64,000 nucleotides of DNA from Ascarosepion bandense (lineage: Eukaryota; Mollusca; Cephalopoda; Sepiida; Sepiidae): NCBI GenBank assembly GCA_037127315.1, contig JBBBDQ010001185.1, positions 502,001-566,000 of the forward strand, given 5' to 3'. Each line of letters starts with the position of its first letter. The first letter of the stretch is position 1. A program made the translations under genes and the position numbers. The notes beneath the pieces are model-generated. The model was not told the origin of the DNA. It did no database searches and worked only from the letters and a program-made list of their open reading frames with translations. Below, piece after piece: positions 1 to 11,753 of this stretch.

Positions 1-527
1 CCCTAATCTAAACTTATTTATAAATGGAATTTTGTCTCTGTGTGTGTGTATGTATCCGTTACCTATAGACTCCAAAACGGCTGAACCGATTTTCTTGAAA
101 ATTTTCACAGTTGTACCATAAGCGTCTGCGTGTGTTCTTAGCTAGGTTTTGTGTCGATGTACCCCCGATAAATATCGAAAATCGATAATCGAAAAAATCG
201 GGTTATAAAACGAGTGGTCCAATTTTAATTAAATTTGATACACTCATAGACAAAGACATAAGAAACGATATTCAGAGGTCTCAAGGTTGCAGTTTTTACA
301 ATAGTGCAGAAAATCGATAATATATATATGTATATATATAAAAGGCAAGATGTTTGTGTGTGTGTCTGTTTATCTGTCTGTATGTCCTTTATACAAATCC
401 ACAATTTTTATCCGATTCTCACCAAACTTCACACAAATATTCTTTAGGCTGAGTCTAAGCTCCAGTACCATGGATTAGTTTTAAAGCTTTCATTACACTC
501 GAGCAACGCCCGGCTATACTGCTAGTG
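1..527 (+). mobile_element. Helitron-like non-autonomous repeat, 3' end at CTAG-T
   Basis: Two similar modules run in series. Each has a TG/TCTG-rich start followed by an AT-rich body (about 1-300 and 300-527). The second ends in a short GC-rich hairpin-prone stretch (AACGCCCGGCTATACTG) and then CTAG followed by T. Helitron 3' ends are known to carry a short hairpin and end in CTRR before a T. No Rep/helicase coding is present, so this would be a non-autonomous copy. The 5' limit is uncertain because the window starts inside it. Related termini occur near 23187 and 55607 on the other strand. A SINE- or LINE-derived family is a possible alternative. Confidence 0.4.
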
Positions 528-589
528 AGCTATAAAACTCATTAAAACTCATTATCAAAATTCTAATGAATAGAGCAGGATTAGATCGA

Positions 590-1645
590 AAATAGGACAA
601 GAACAGTGCGGCTCCATTAAAGACACTAGAACAAGTAATGTGGTATTTGTACTCCGAATGATATCAGAATGAGTAGAAGTAGATGTTGACCTGTATTTTG
701 TAGATTGCGCAAAAGTGTTTGACAAATTATGCCACAAAAAACTGTTAGAACTGCTAAATAATCTTGACATATTTGGGATGGATATTCGAATAAATCAGAA
801 TATATACTAGTAGCAAACCGACTGCATACGGATAGAAAAATAGAAAAGGGTGTAAGACAAGGATGTGTCTCATTGCCGGACTTGTTCAACATATACAGTG
901 AGGCGATTCTAGGAAAATTAGAAATCTAACCAAGATTCTTAATTAACAGCATAAGAAATGCAAAAGACACAATATTGATGGCAGAGACAAAAAGGAAACT
1001 ACAAGATCTCCTAAATAAGGTAGTGAAGGAAAGCGAGAATAAAGAAGTAAACATTAATTGTAAGAACAGACCACATGCAAATTACAAATTAGAGATACTA
1101 AAATCAAGTACGACAATTTAAATAAGTGATTTCACAGAGGACGTAGAGTGATACACTGATATTCGAATGCGTATTTGGATAGCAAAAGCTAAGCAAAACA
1201 TTCAGAAACAGGAAAAATTCATTAGAAACAAGGAAAAGAGTATTTAGCTGTTATGTAATATCAGTCCTTCAATACGGCAATCTCCTCACAGATGAAGAAG
1301 AACTTGAAGCAACAAAAATGTGGTTCTACAGAAGTATGCTGAGTATACCATAGTCCGAATAGGTAAGAAACGACAAACTTTTAAAGAAATTATAACAAAA
1401 AGGACACTCAGAAGATACAGTTAATTTTTTTTTTTTGCACATTAGAGGGAAAGAGCACTTGGAAAATTTGATACCCTCATGACAAATTGAAAGCAAAGAG
1501 ACAGAGGGGAAATAAGTGTAACCTACCTAGCGAGCTTGAGTAAATGGATAGCAGAATAGTTTTGTTTTTATTATAAAAGACAACATTTATTAAGAACAGA
1601 AAATTGTGAAGAGCCATGATCGCCAACGTCCCAAAATGACATGTC
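590..1645 (+). pseudogene. RTE/BovB-like LINE relic, RT to 3' end
   Basis: This is a badly decayed reverse transcriptase of the same family as 24154-25226. Readable landmarks in order are QEQCGSIKDTRT near 598, YFVDCAKVFDK near 690-725 (RT motif A region, corresponding to CFIDYAKAFDK), a degraded QTACIR block near 815, and a NAKDTILMAET block near 955 where the catalytic YADD has become NAKD. The C-terminal tail follows (EATKMWFYR-like near 1310) with the final block near 1610-1645 that resembles AMIA.VLKG. Multiple frameshifts and stops make it non-functional. The endonuclease part is missing, so it is a 5'-truncated old insertion. Confidence 0.8.
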
Positions 1646-2224
1646 ACGTAGAATGTCTTTTTTCATATGCATTTACATATAATAAATTCATATCATTACT
1701 TTTCGCATTCACAACCAAGTATATTCAGATTTTACTGATTGCGTCGAATATTCATTAAAAGTATTCCGAGAAATTTGCAAGCTATTTATGTTGAAATTGG
1801 TTACATATTTTTAGAATCATTTCTCAGTGATATCATTGTTTTGTTGAATGCTGTTACTGTTCATATGAATTAAATTATATAAACAACTGTGACTGAGTAA
1901 ACATAATTGATCAGTTTCAAGAGAAAACCATCTTTTTCTGGATTGTGGTATTCAAATGTTCATTTCTTTTTGGATAATAAAATATTTTTGAAAAGTCTAC
2001 TGAAAAATATTAACTCTCACTTCTACAACTTAAAAATCAGAAACTTTTTTATTCAGGTATTTTGTATTAAAGATTTTCACTTTTTAGCGTCAACTTTTAT
2101 CTTGTTGAGAGCAGTCGATAAACTAAACTTATATAGACATTCTGGAAACCTGATTTTAAAATAGTTTAGCTTAATTTGGTTTAAAACTATTCCAGCTTAG
2201 GATTCAATATCATTTTAAAATATC
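1646..2224. other. AT-rich spacer, nothing recognised
   Basis: AT-rich sequence between two RTE relics. An 85-codon open frame on the plus strand (1907-2164) has lysine/phenylalanine-rich composition typical of random AT-rich DNA and no recognisable motif. Confidence 0.5.
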
Positions 2225-2830
2225 AGTTCTGAGAAGACAGAGTGTGTGTTTGTTAGCTAGTAGAACAGCTCAAGATACGAAATTCGAATTGGACACTAAT
2301 CAAGCAGAAATTTAATTATTTCAGAAGTGTTTTTAATAGACGACCGAAAGTGTGACATCAAAATCCAAATTGGAATAGCGAATGCCTTCCAAAAGTTAAG
2401 CAAAGTATCAAAAGAATTTCGTGAGAAACAAAGAAATTCTCCTGTATTACATTGAATATTAGACAATGCCATATTATCCACACAAATGAAAAAGAGGCTG
2501 GAAGCAACAGAGAAGGATTCTGAGAATACCATAGACGGAAAATGTTAACAATGAACAACGAGGAATTTATAAGGAAAATAGAAACAAAGAGGATACTTAT
2601 ACTCAGAATCGAAATTTCTGTGACACATACTGAGAAAAGTGAGATTGACGACTCTAACACTCAGAAGATATAGTGAAAGCAAGACAGATAGAGGAAAACA
2701 GAAATTTATTTATCTAATGAGCTTGTGTAAATAACTGTTAGAATAGGGACTGGGTTATTGCTTAGAGCTGCAAAGGATAGAAAGTTGTTAAGAATCATAA
2801 TCGCTCATGTTATCAAGGTACAAAAAGTTA
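2225..2830 (+). pseudogene. RTE/BovB-like LINE relic, C-terminal tail
   Basis: Only the region downstream of the RT palm is left. The block at 2345-2460 aligns by eye with 24660-24780 of the better copy (GIAK-AFQKLSK-like segment). It is followed by the ...ENVNNE-like block near 2540 and the 3' tail to about 2820, which ends with a degraded version of the IAYVLKG codons. No frame is open over any useful distance. It is a second, independent 5'-truncated relic on the same strand as 590-1645. Confidence 0.7.
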
Positions 2831-2929
2831 GTCTAGTTTATTTCCCTGGCAGAACTCACTTTTTCGTCTGTCGATTTAGCTTCTCTTCTTGTTATTTACT
2901 GGCTTCGTCTGTCTAAATTGAATGCTGTT

Positions 2930-3065
2930 TTTCGTGTGGATAGCAGCTCAGAATGCGAAATCGAAGAACCGAGTTCGAGTTCCAATCAGGTTCGTTATGC
3001 GCAAATACGGTTGAGAAAAGTATGATCCCATCCTCCAGCTATGGCTTAAATAACTCGTATCTAGA
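2930..3065 (+). repeat. possible tRNA-derived SINE fragment
   Basis: Contains a GTTCGAGTTCC string near 2969 that resembles a Pol III B box (GGTTCGAnTCC), preceded at roughly tRNA spacing by a poor A-box-like segment (GGATAGCAGCTCAG). No cloverleaf can be drawn. It may be an old SINE head; the evidence is limited to the B-box resemblance. Confidence 0.3.
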
Positions 3066-3495
3066 AAAATAATTAATTTTTTCAAAAAAGAATTATTTTT
3101 ACAATCCAAATTACGTTTTGGATTTAATAACTAAGATAAAACTGATAAACCGTAAGTTGATTTACCGTTTCCTATCGAAATTCTGCGTCCCACAAGTCAG
3201 CCATGGAAAAAGTTATTATCGAGAACGATTGCCATTACTCAAAAGTTTAAGCATCCGTTCTACAAGATTAGGCTAGAAGGAATTAACCAACCAAATAGTG
3301 GAAATAGAACGACTAGTATTTGGCTAGTGTCATAATACTTAGTTGGACATAAAAACCCGATAAATTAGAAAATGATTTGTCGACGAGAATAAACTAACGA
3401 ATAGCAAGAAGTTACAATGAACGTATTTAAAAACCAAAGACGTTAATTGCTTGAGTCTGAGTTTTTCGCAATTAATTTTTCTTTTCTTTTTTCTT
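3066..3495. other. spacer, nothing recognised
   Basis: AT-rich sequence with no coding frame, repeat array or recognisable element. Confidence 0.5.
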
Positions 3496-3765
3496 ATTTT
3501 CATTTCATCCAAAGTAAGGCAATAATACCACTAAGACGCAAGGAGTTACTGGAAGTGAAAGAGAATGAAAAGTCTTTACTGAGGAAAGGATAAGAAAGGA
3601 ACAGAGTTTAGGAAGACAAAAGCCAGCGATAGACGTTGCATTTAAATTTTTGAAGATTGTAGGTGGCTAGGAAGTAAGAAATCGGAAGGGAGTTCCACAG
3701 GTAAGAAGTGCAAAATTGAACATCTCAGATTGTTAAAAGGTACTCCCTTCTGTTGATTTCGAATC
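3496..3765 (-). mobile_element. LINE-B (jockey/CR1 group) 3'-end fragment
   Basis: The left edge reads ATTTCATCCAAAGTAAGG on the plus strand, the same start as the 3' ends at 37283 and 60020 (ATTTCACCC...). The segment then follows their 3' UTR and last codons, including a GGAAGGGAGTTCCACAGG stretch. On the minus strand that stretch encodes the R-WNSLP-like end of the ORF. Only about 270 bp survives, from 3' UTR into the extreme C terminus. Confidence 0.7.
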
Positions 3766-3885
3766 AGGCCTTGCTTTTAATATATGTTCATGATTGCATA
3801 GGGTATATGTTCAAACAAGTCGGAGTTATAAATCTGAAATAGAACCATAAACTAGTAGCTGCCATCGAAATTATTTCGCCTACCT

Positions 3886-3927
3886 CCTCTGACCAAATCC
3901 CACCAGAAGTCAGTTCTTGGTCAGAGG
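3886..3927. repeat. 11-bp perfect inverted repeat
   Basis: CCTCTGACCAA (3886-3896) and its exact reverse complement (3917-3927) are separated by 20 bases. There is no T tract or coding context, and the function is unknown. Confidence 0.6.
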
Positions 3928-4039
3928 TAAGATAATCCATGTTATTCTTGTGAAAGAAAAGGAAATTCATTTTGAGAGGGTAGGTAGTGAAGTAGAAGGT
4001 GGGAACTTTGAAGTAAAGACTACTGACCTTATTTTTATT

Positions 4040-4215
4040 TTTTAGTACCGCCACTGGTGCGCAGGTGGTTACAGTGAGAGAAAAGGAAAGAGACAAAAGA
4101 GGGAACAAATTATTGGAGATACTGAAGAAGGGATAAGAGAAGGGAATCAAGAAGACAGAAGATGACATTTGACATTGCACTTAAAATTTTGGAGATTGTA
4201 TTTGCCTTCGATTTT
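4040..4215 (-). mobile_element. LINE-B 3'-UTR fragment
   Basis: GCCACTGGTGCGCAGGTGGT followed by TACAGTGAGAGAAAA matches by eye the 3' UTR block of LINE-B at 60040-60070. The fragment then reaches the first C-terminal codons (a CTTAAAATTTTGGAGATTGT-type stretch). It is a second short 3' fragment in the same orientation as 3496-3765, so either the two are independent truncated insertions or one old copy was split. Confidence 0.65.
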
Positions 4216-5070
4216 GATTCCTTCCTAATGACAAAGAAAATCAGGTGTAAATGTTTCCGCTTGTAAATAATTTCCAATTCTACCCTGCCATGCTTAAAAA
4301 TTCCACCCCTTTTGTTTAGGTAGAAGTCATTCAGAATTTAACTAAGTTAAAACTTTACATAAACATAGTTTAATTAGGAACATGTTTCTATAGTCATCGT
4401 TGGGTGTTTCCTCTGTTCTCTTTATCTGTACCTCCATAGTGCTACAGTCATAGAGTAACTTTATATTTTATATAAAGTACGTAGGAGATATTAACTCGCC
4501 CCGAGCAACCTTTGTGACCAATTTCTCCCAGTGGATGCTTTAGTCCCCCCTATCGTGCGAATTTGTATCGGTGCCTGCATCCACTCCCGATTTGGCATAA
4601 TGTTTTTTTACTCAAAAAGTTCTGCACTTCGAGTAATATACATGCAATTTCTTTCTTCGATGTCCTGGACTGTTTGACTCTTCATCAGGAGTGCTGAACG
4701 TTAACGCTTTTCCAGGCTGTCGTTATCCGCCTGATAAGGGAAACAGAACTTTAAAGTAACTCCTAATGAGTTACCAGTAGGTGCATAATATTGAGGTTAA
4801 TGATGCTTCCATTTTGTGAATGGTTTCTGGGTCGTGCAGTTGTTTCTGATGGGACCTCTCGATACCATATTGAAAATTACAGTTGCAGTAATTAATCCAG
4901 GTAGTGATGTTGCTGTCTCACAAACTCGGTTTCACACTTCATCGTATCTAAATAGGAGCAAAGCTAACACACTATAAATTACTGAATTTATTTAATTATT
5001 GTCATATAAGACTTTCGCAATAAACTTTTCCTTTAACTCAATGTTAGATTACCGTCTCCTACCTGACTTC
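4216..5070. other. spacer, nothing recognised
   Basis: Mixed-composition sequence without a credible open frame or repeat. A slightly more GC-rich part (4500-4760) gave no match I recognise. Confidence 0.4.
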
Positions 5071-5074
5071 CCCC

Positions 5075-5430
5075 TCCTAATAACGTTTCCAGACTTATAA
5101 AATATCTCGGCTCTATGAAGGCTACTGGTTCAGATAGAATTTCTGTTTGTTCCTAAATATCTCTATTCTTGAAAACACTATTTACCTGCTGCCTGAAAGA
5201 GAAATATTTCCCAAGTTCATGAAAGAAGCCAGTTGTATGCACTGTTTGCAAGAATGAGCTCTCACTGTCAAAATACCCACTTTTTAGCCTCCATAGTGTC
5301 AGCAGCAAACCTTTTTCAAGCTGTCATCTATAAGAAAGTTGTTGGTTATCTTAAAAAAACTTTCTGAGCGACAAGCAGTATGGCTTTCGTTCCTCTGTAT
5401 CCACATACTTAGATTGAGATCAAGATGGAA
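5075..5430 (+). pseudogene. LINE-B fragment, RT N-terminal (fingers) region
   Basis: Translation on the plus strand gives SMKATGSDRISV near 5113, which corresponds to the KATGPDxIP block at the start of non-LTR RTs. It is followed by CLKEKYFPKFMKEAS, a degraded PISLLSVISK block near 5285, and LSERQAVWLSF/QYGFRSS-type sequence near 5365. This is the part of the RT missing from the two longest LINE-B copies, which both begin at the QYGF block. Stops and frame changes break it. It is the only place in the window where upstream LINE-B RT sequence is visible. Confidence 0.7.
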
Positions 5431-6550
5431 TAATAGGTAATTTGCTGGTGTCAATATGCACAAATACGCGTCTATAGTAGGTGAGAGAGGACAAGTACAA
5501 AGACAAGATTTCATACATGCATATATGGATATCTTCATTTCTATAGGAAATAATAAAAAGTATTTGCTTACATATATACTGTACAGTGCAGCGCTCAGTC
5601 CCAGAACCAGTTGCGCTCTGTTCTAAATACGCTCAAAGGCAATTTATACGTAGTTTAATATAATTCCCAATTTTTATTTCACAGATGCATACGTAAATGC
5701 AAAGAAGACAGCAATATCGACACACATTTATACAAGTCCAAACAACTGTATTGGGGTTTCAAATATAGCTGAATTTGCCACTCTGTAACACAATCTGGTT
5801 ATCCTGCATACGCGTGTGCGCACATATACACGCACACACATATACACATAAATATGCACACGCGCATACACTCATAGACATGCATATACATACGCAACAA
5901 GAAACGTGTACAGAATGTTCTTTTACCGAAATGTTTCCTATCGATTCTTGATTCTTCTCTTGTTTCTTTCTTTCTTAACGTTTTCATTTTTTCTTTTTCT
6001 TTTTCTTCTTTCATTTCTTTATTTCGTTGTTTTCTCTCTTTTTTGCTCTCCTTCTTTATTTTTCCTGTTTTACACGTGCAAAAAACATTATTAATGTACG
6101 TGAGTGCACGTGCGTACATACGCGAGGGTATGGGTGAACGCTTTTAATGAAACAAAAACAGAAAAGAAATAATTTTAATAAAGCTATTTAAAAGGAAATG
6201 ATCAGACAGACATTAAAATTGTATCTCGAACCAACTCGGCAGAGCAACCATTTCACAAAACAGGTCAACGCGGCAATAAGACGAAAGCCTTGATTGTTTT
6301 TTATTTGTTTTTTGTTTTTGTTTTTTTGTTTTTTTTTGTTTTTGTTTAAATCGAAAGAAAATGACCACATCAGAACAATCTGCCTAAATTTATGTTGTCG
6401 TCCCCAAACAATAAAATTCGAAATCTTTGCTCATAAAAGTTCAGAGATATTTGCTTTAGCTTCTCCGTCATTCCTAAGTTAATGTGCGAGTGTATGCACA
6501 TGTATCTTTGCATATCGATGTATCTGTGTATATTATGAGTTGGTGCCAAA
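5431..6550. other. low-complexity spacer (CA-rich and T-rich stretches)
   Basis: Holds an imperfect CA/TA-rich segment (about 5800-5900) and poly-T rich stretches (about 5950-6060 and 6296-6350). Open frames here are simple-sequence translations and no gene is supported. Confidence 0.5.
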
Positions 6551-6554
6551 GAAA

Positions 6555-6949
6555 AAAAGAATTCAAATGTGGCACGCAAAATGGATGTAGTTGCATATTG
6601 CACTACCAGGAATTATGAGAATTTTGTCGAGAACCTCAAGATGAATAGTAGGAGCATCCGACCAGATATGGCAACAGCACTTGACACAGAGAGGAATGGT
6701 AGATTTATAAATGTACAAAATGAATTCTGACGAGAAAAACAAATGTACAAAATGGATTCTGACGAGAAAATTTCCTGGACAAACACAGTGACCCAACCTT
6801 CCTAGTAGTAAATACAGCTATATATTCGATATAGTCGTTCCATTTGAAGTTGGTTGAGATAGTGAGGAGACGCAGTGTGTTGCTCTCTCAGAGACTAGCA
6901 TCATCCATTTTAATGGTAGGTAGGAAAGTTTCTCTATAATGGTTAAAGG
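6555..6949 (-). pseudogene. LINE-B copy, inverted 5' segment
   Basis: On the minus strand, reading down from 6949, it starts SFNHYRETFLPT and passes a degraded LPESNTLRLL block, a KWNDYIE-like block and ILYIYKSTIPLCVKCCCHI, ending around LEVLDK / AICNYI near 6600. These correspond, in element order, to the middle-to-late part of the LINE-B ORF. The adjoining plus-strand segment (6950-7270) holds the later part of the same ORF, so together they form one insertion with its 5' portion inverted. Confidence 0.75.
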
Positions 6950-7270
6950 ATACCATTTTATGAAGCGCAGTACTAGACTAACAACAACTTCTCATCAGTT
7001 GGCGAGATGGAACCGTGGGTTTTGTGCTAACAGTTGCTTTTCTCGCATTCCTCGCTTGAGGAACCTCCTTCCGGCTCCATGCTTTTCTGTCAATTTTGAT
7101 TTTCAGGGATTTAAATGCAATTGTTATCTACGTTCTTCCTGCTACTCTTCAATTGTTCCCGCTCCTTAGTAATGTTTCTGTTTTTCTAATTCTTTCACAC
7201 TCAGTAAATACTTGTGTATTAGTGGCTTTACTGCTCTGCTTGGAATGAACTCGATTAAAAAACAAAAATA
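6950..7270 (+). pseudogene. LINE-B copy, 3' segment with A-rich tail
   Basis: Plus-strand translation gives RSTRLTTTSHQL, then SCFSRIPRLRNLLPAPCFS, corresponding to ATRLATGSHPF...FFSRTSRLWNSLPYSCF of the copy at 37276. The 3' UTR ends GGAATGAACTCGATTAAAAA followed by an A-rich stretch, the same terminus seen at 50740-50760 and 40385-40405. A gap of about 40 codons lies between this segment and the inverted segment on its left. Confidence 0.8.
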
Positions 7271-7823
7271 AAATAATGTATTAACTTACAAAATAAACAG
7301 TAAATAAAATAGATATAATAAAATATGTAGTTTCATAAATAAAAAATAAAAATATATAATATAATAAAAACAGTAAATGAATAGCTAAATAAATAATTAT
7401 CACTTTCTTTATTTTCTTTAAAAACCAATCGCGTTTTTGGAGTAATGAAAGTAACACCCGAATCTAAATCTATCTCCTTCTTAAAATATTTACATTTATA
7501 TATTTAATATATAAAATATTATTTACCGTCGGCACGCTTTTTTTTTTTAAGATAAAGTTCTATCCTATTGTCTTTATGTATAGTTGCTTTTCAGATTTGA
7601 TGGATGCTGCCAGTTTTCTCATTATAACTACTTTAGGTAAGACGTACTGCGCCCGTTTGTTCCATTGAATAATGAAAGTATAACTTAACCACTTATTCAC
7701 TCTAACAATCTCTCGCTGCATAAAATATATTTTATATTTATCATTCTTATAGCTATCAAGCAATCCTTAATAAAGTTTTACAGTCGACAGCACTTTGATT
7801 GTCAAGTGTCAATTGTTTTGCTT

Positions 7824-7892
<69 letters not shown>

Positions 7893-8279
7893 TTATAAAT
7901 CTCTTCAATATCAGTATAGGAAAAAGTTATAATAAATTCATTGAATATATATTATTCATCCGGGGCTACTTTCTAAAGATAGAAAAAGTCTAACCTGCCT
8001 GCTGTTGTCACTAATTGGAATATTTAGGACATTTTTAACACAGTAAAACTTCATAAAAATGGACATAAAAAATCTATTACTGCTTAACAAAAATAGAGTT
8101 TTAAGAAAAGATACTGTTGTCCATAGAATAGGGGAGAAGAAAATGAATGTAGACTCCTGTGTATGAGTCATTCAGTTTGAAGAATTAAATATAGAGCCAA
8201 TAAGATACATACATCGTATGAGCCTACAATTTGATTAGCGATATATTTACAACCTGGAGTGTGTACAAAAGAGAGCTGA
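7271..8279. other. AT-rich spacer with a (TA)n microsatellite
   Basis: A/T-rich sequence following the LINE-B tail. It contains a perfect TA run at 7829-7891 (about 31 units). No coding or structural feature is recognised. Confidence 0.6.
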
Positions 8280-8414
8280 TTTTCTAAGAGCCACCTAGAT
8301 GTGGCACAAGGCCGAAAGTATGGGGTACTAAGTTAAGATTGAAATCACTACTCAGTTGTAATTAGTCCTTAGCGAGACAAGCTTATTAAACAATACACCA
8401 CGTCGAGGTGTCAA
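8280..8414 (-). mobile_element. tRNA-derived SINE (family X), copy 1
   Basis: Shares its whole length with 48258-48402: TTTTCTAAG...CTAGATGTGGCACAAGG...AGTATGGGG on the left and TTAGCGAGACAAGCTT on the right. On the minus strand the right end becomes the head, with an A-box-like stretch corresponding to TGGTTAAGAAG in copy 2 and a degraded B box (GATTTCAATCT). Two copies 40 kb apart with the same ends support a dispersed SINE rather than chance. It is diverged and certainly inactive. Confidence 0.65.
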
Positions 8415-10450
8415 AATGTGTACAAAAATGGAGACTGAAACAGAACCAAAATGATGAGAAAACAAAAATATTCTTAATTTCTTAATGACAATGTGACTTA
8501 AAATATATTACTCTATTATTTCTTTACTTTTATCATACCTTTTATGTTTACTAAAGTAAACTTAGTAGGGCACGGGGTGGTTAAAATAGATAAAGATTAC
8601 GTCTTCCAATTGAGTTAGGGTCTATCTAAAAAGTGAGTATTCGAAAAGCTTAGCTTTATGCGTGGTTTCTAACACCGATCTCTAGCACCGGTGGAAATTA
8701 CCACAGCCTCAACACTGCTTTTTATACAGTAACATATCAACAAACTGCATAATAGTTATGATGGAGACTTGAATCTATAATCAGACCAATTTACTCTTCC
8801 CAGATATGGAGTCTTTCTAATTATTTATAAACTGTACAGGCAAATTTCTTCATTTGAGATCAAGTTTAACTGTAACTACTTCCTTGTTGAATTTTTTAAA
8901 AATATTATATCTCCACGAAGAGGAAATAACTGGCTTTAATTGTACAATTGACATTTTAAAACTTGGTAAATAAAAATGTTTGATCTTCTTTTTATAAGGT
9001 ATGTAATGTAATTTTTTCTCATATAAAAGTATTTGCATGTAGTTTCAATGCTTTAATAATTCTGTATAACAGATTAAAACACGTGATTTCGAGTTAAAGA
9101 AATGAATAATGTATAATTGTTCTAAAAACTGAACACAGAACAAAAGCTGTTCGGGGAAGAGAGGAAAGCACCTTCGCATTTCTGAGCTGCAATAGTATCA
9201 GCCAATTCAGATGAAGGAAACTAAACAAAAATCTCTCGATAAAGAAGTAGTTACAATTCTAAACTGCTGCCAAAAGTAGAATAAAGAAAATATCAAATTC
9301 GTTGAGTTATATTTTGAGAAATTCATAAATCATAAATGATTGAAACAAACATCTCCATAAGTATGAGAACATTAAAAACAATTTCAAGTTTTATTAATTT
9401 TTGTTTTTAAATTTGGCAAAATGAAAACAATTAATTCTAAGATATGAATAATTCGAATAAAACATTAAAAAGGCGGTATAATTCTCTGAACCTGTTCTGG
9501 CTCGAACGTACAAGAACATTGTCAAGGACAGGGGAGTAAGTGAAGAATTAAAAAAAAATAGATGAAAAAGGATGGCGTGAGTGATTCGTTTAAGTGACTA
9601 AGCTCAGTGACAGATGAATTTTATAAGTTCCTGAATTCTGGATCCTACTTTATTGCTTTTTGTATTTATCAGTCCATCGCTAATGGGATGGAGGGCGAAC
9701 GTTGTTTGATTCCTTTTATAGAAAAAACGGAAACAAATCCCCCTCGTGCAAGTGCCGCCAATCTGACCTTGAGATTTGAGGTGTGGATGTGGTGGTAGGC
9801 TGAAAATATAAAAAATAAAAACAGATGTCAATGACAAAAAAGTGCCTGGGCTTGATAATGAGTTAAGTTGCAAGGAAGGAAAAATAATGAGTGAAATTAA
9901 ACCAATAGCATTTCACAACAACCTTTTCATCCTTCTTCTCTGGTATAAACCTATTATATTCGGTTTTGAGAAAAAAGAATTGAAAGAAACAAATCAGAAC
10001 AAATACAGAAATGAGTTATAGAATAGAAAAGGTGCGGCAGGGAAAACAGTGCTGATTAAAACATAGATTTAGGATTTTTTTCTAAATAAAATAACAAATA
10101 TTTTAGCTACAATTAAACATGTAACTACAATTAATTCTGTATTGCTTAATGTAAAACGGATTAAGTTCTGTTGGTAGAGATAAACTCGTGGAACTTGCTA
10201 TTAAAGTTTAATGTATGTAGAAAGAATGTCCGACACGATTTCTTGTAATAAGTCTTCATTCGACTTTGGTAAAAAAATAAAAACCTTTATCTTTGCAGAT
10301 ATTAATACCATTGCAAACAAAATGTTCTCTTCTGCAGAGATGTTAGGATTTCCGGCAAAGCATTAGGCTAACTGAAAGGCATGCATTCTCAACAGCCACA
10401 AAACACTTTAGGCTTACAGACGTTTAAAAAAACAAGCCGTATAAATAAGA
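8415..10450. other. 2-kb AT-rich spacer, nothing recognised
   Basis: No credible frame or repeat. The pair of overlapping opposite-strand frames at 9604-9873 shows no domain and is treated as chance. Confidence 0.4.
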
Positions 10451-10454
10451 AAGT

Positions 10455-10800
10455 GATAGTCATGATAGTCATGCCGTTCTACGTTCTCACTCAGTCATGA
10501 AAATGATGATGACCATAATGAGGATCTATGATCCCATTCAATCATGAAAATGATAAAAGATCATCATGCGGTTCTATGATCACACTCAGTCATGAAACGG
10601 ATGATCATCATCATGCGGCTCTATAATCACACTCAATCATGAAAATGATGATGATCGTCAGGCAGCTCTATGATAAAACTCAGTCATGAGACATCATCAT
10701 CATGTGACTTTACGGTCGCACTCGGCCATGAAACTAATCATCATCATCATGCGGTTATACGATCGAACTTGGTAATGAAACTGATGATGATGTTGATTAA
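10455..10800. repeat. 47-bp minisatellite, about seven units
   Basis: A CATGAAA-type core following CACTCAGT/CACTCAAT recurs at about 10496, 10543, 10591, 10638, 10685, 10727 and 10773, giving spacings of 47, 48, 47, 47, 42 and 46 bases. Each unit also holds a GATGATGATCATCATCATG-like block that is nearly self-complementary, and a GCGGTTCTATGATC-type segment. Units differ by several substitutions, so it is an old array. Confidence 0.85.
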
Positions 10801-11702
10801 GTCTGAAAGTTGCTAACTTGATTCTGTGGTTAAACAACGGTCAGTTAATCGAATCAGTGAAATCTTATATGACAAACCCACAGAAACAAAAATAATCATG
10901 AACTTCCAAACCCGAAAAAAAAGTCTCAATACAGGATATCAAATATTAAATTCTGTAGCGTCTAAAACTTACAAAAATCTATTCTGTTTTCTATATTATT
11001 GTATGCAAAACAAGTTGTCTATGTTCTGATGTTATTCAAATCAAAACCAAGTGCTCTTACCCACAACAGTCAATAGCCATAATCTGATGCAGCTAAGATA
11101 CTCACTAATATTAAATATCATTTATTGATATTGAGTGAAAAATTATGTCACCAACTAAGTAAAGCTGGAGCACAAATATACAAAGCCCGATATAAGCACC
11201 ATGGCACCCAGTTTTATGAGAATATACCAGCATCACAGGCAAATATGCGCGATATGGTGACATATTTTGAGAAAAGGTGCGCGTGAACTTGCAGGTTAGA
11301 CCTAGATAGAATTACGTTCGGGTAGGGCAACCGATTCCGCTTAAATCTCCGAATTACGATGTTCCCAGATATCCGTCAGTGCCTCCAATCAATTACAGTC
11401 ACTAGTCATCACAGTTATGCCTGGTATATAATTATTGATTCTTGTGCGTTGTTGTTATAGGCTCGAATTAAGAAATCTGAGAGCCCACTTTGGATTCCAG
11501 CTGAATTCCTTACATTCACGCAAATACTCTTTTGAAAGGTATTAATCCATCTCCTTTCTCTCGATTCTATAGACTTGTTTGGCAACCAGTCTACCATAGA
11601 AAGAAATGGCAACCTACATCGGGAAAACCTTCTGCCTAGTCAGTCATAGATCGAAAAAGACATGATTACCCAAGCGTGTATCACGTATGGCACTTAACTG
11701 AC
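10801..11702. other. spacer, nothing firmly recognised
   Basis: No supported gene. A short stretch at 11195-11240 weakly resembles the GIF..GLGAM block of the Tc1 relic at 22800, but nothing around it supports a transposase. Confidence 0.4.
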
Positions 11703-11752
<50 letters not shown>

Positions 11753-11753
11753 T
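11703..11753. repeat. (TTA)n array, 3' target side of R4/Dong copy A
   Basis: Perfect TTA run of about 16 units directly abutting the 3' end of the diverged R4/Dong copy at 11754. Confidence 0.95.

Noticed and set aside
3788..4180. 130-codon minus-strand open frame
   Set aside because: It overlaps the LINE-B 3' UTR fragment in a frame unrelated to the LINE ORF and has no domain.
10490..10800. CRISPR-like array (regular 47-bp spacing)
   Set aside because: The whole unit is repeated with no unique spacers, and the sequence is eukaryotic. It is a minisatellite.
11195..11260. Third Tc1-like relic (GGTATATTCTCATAAAACTG on the minus strand)
   Set aside because: Only one short block resembles the transposase and no second motif is found at the right distance.
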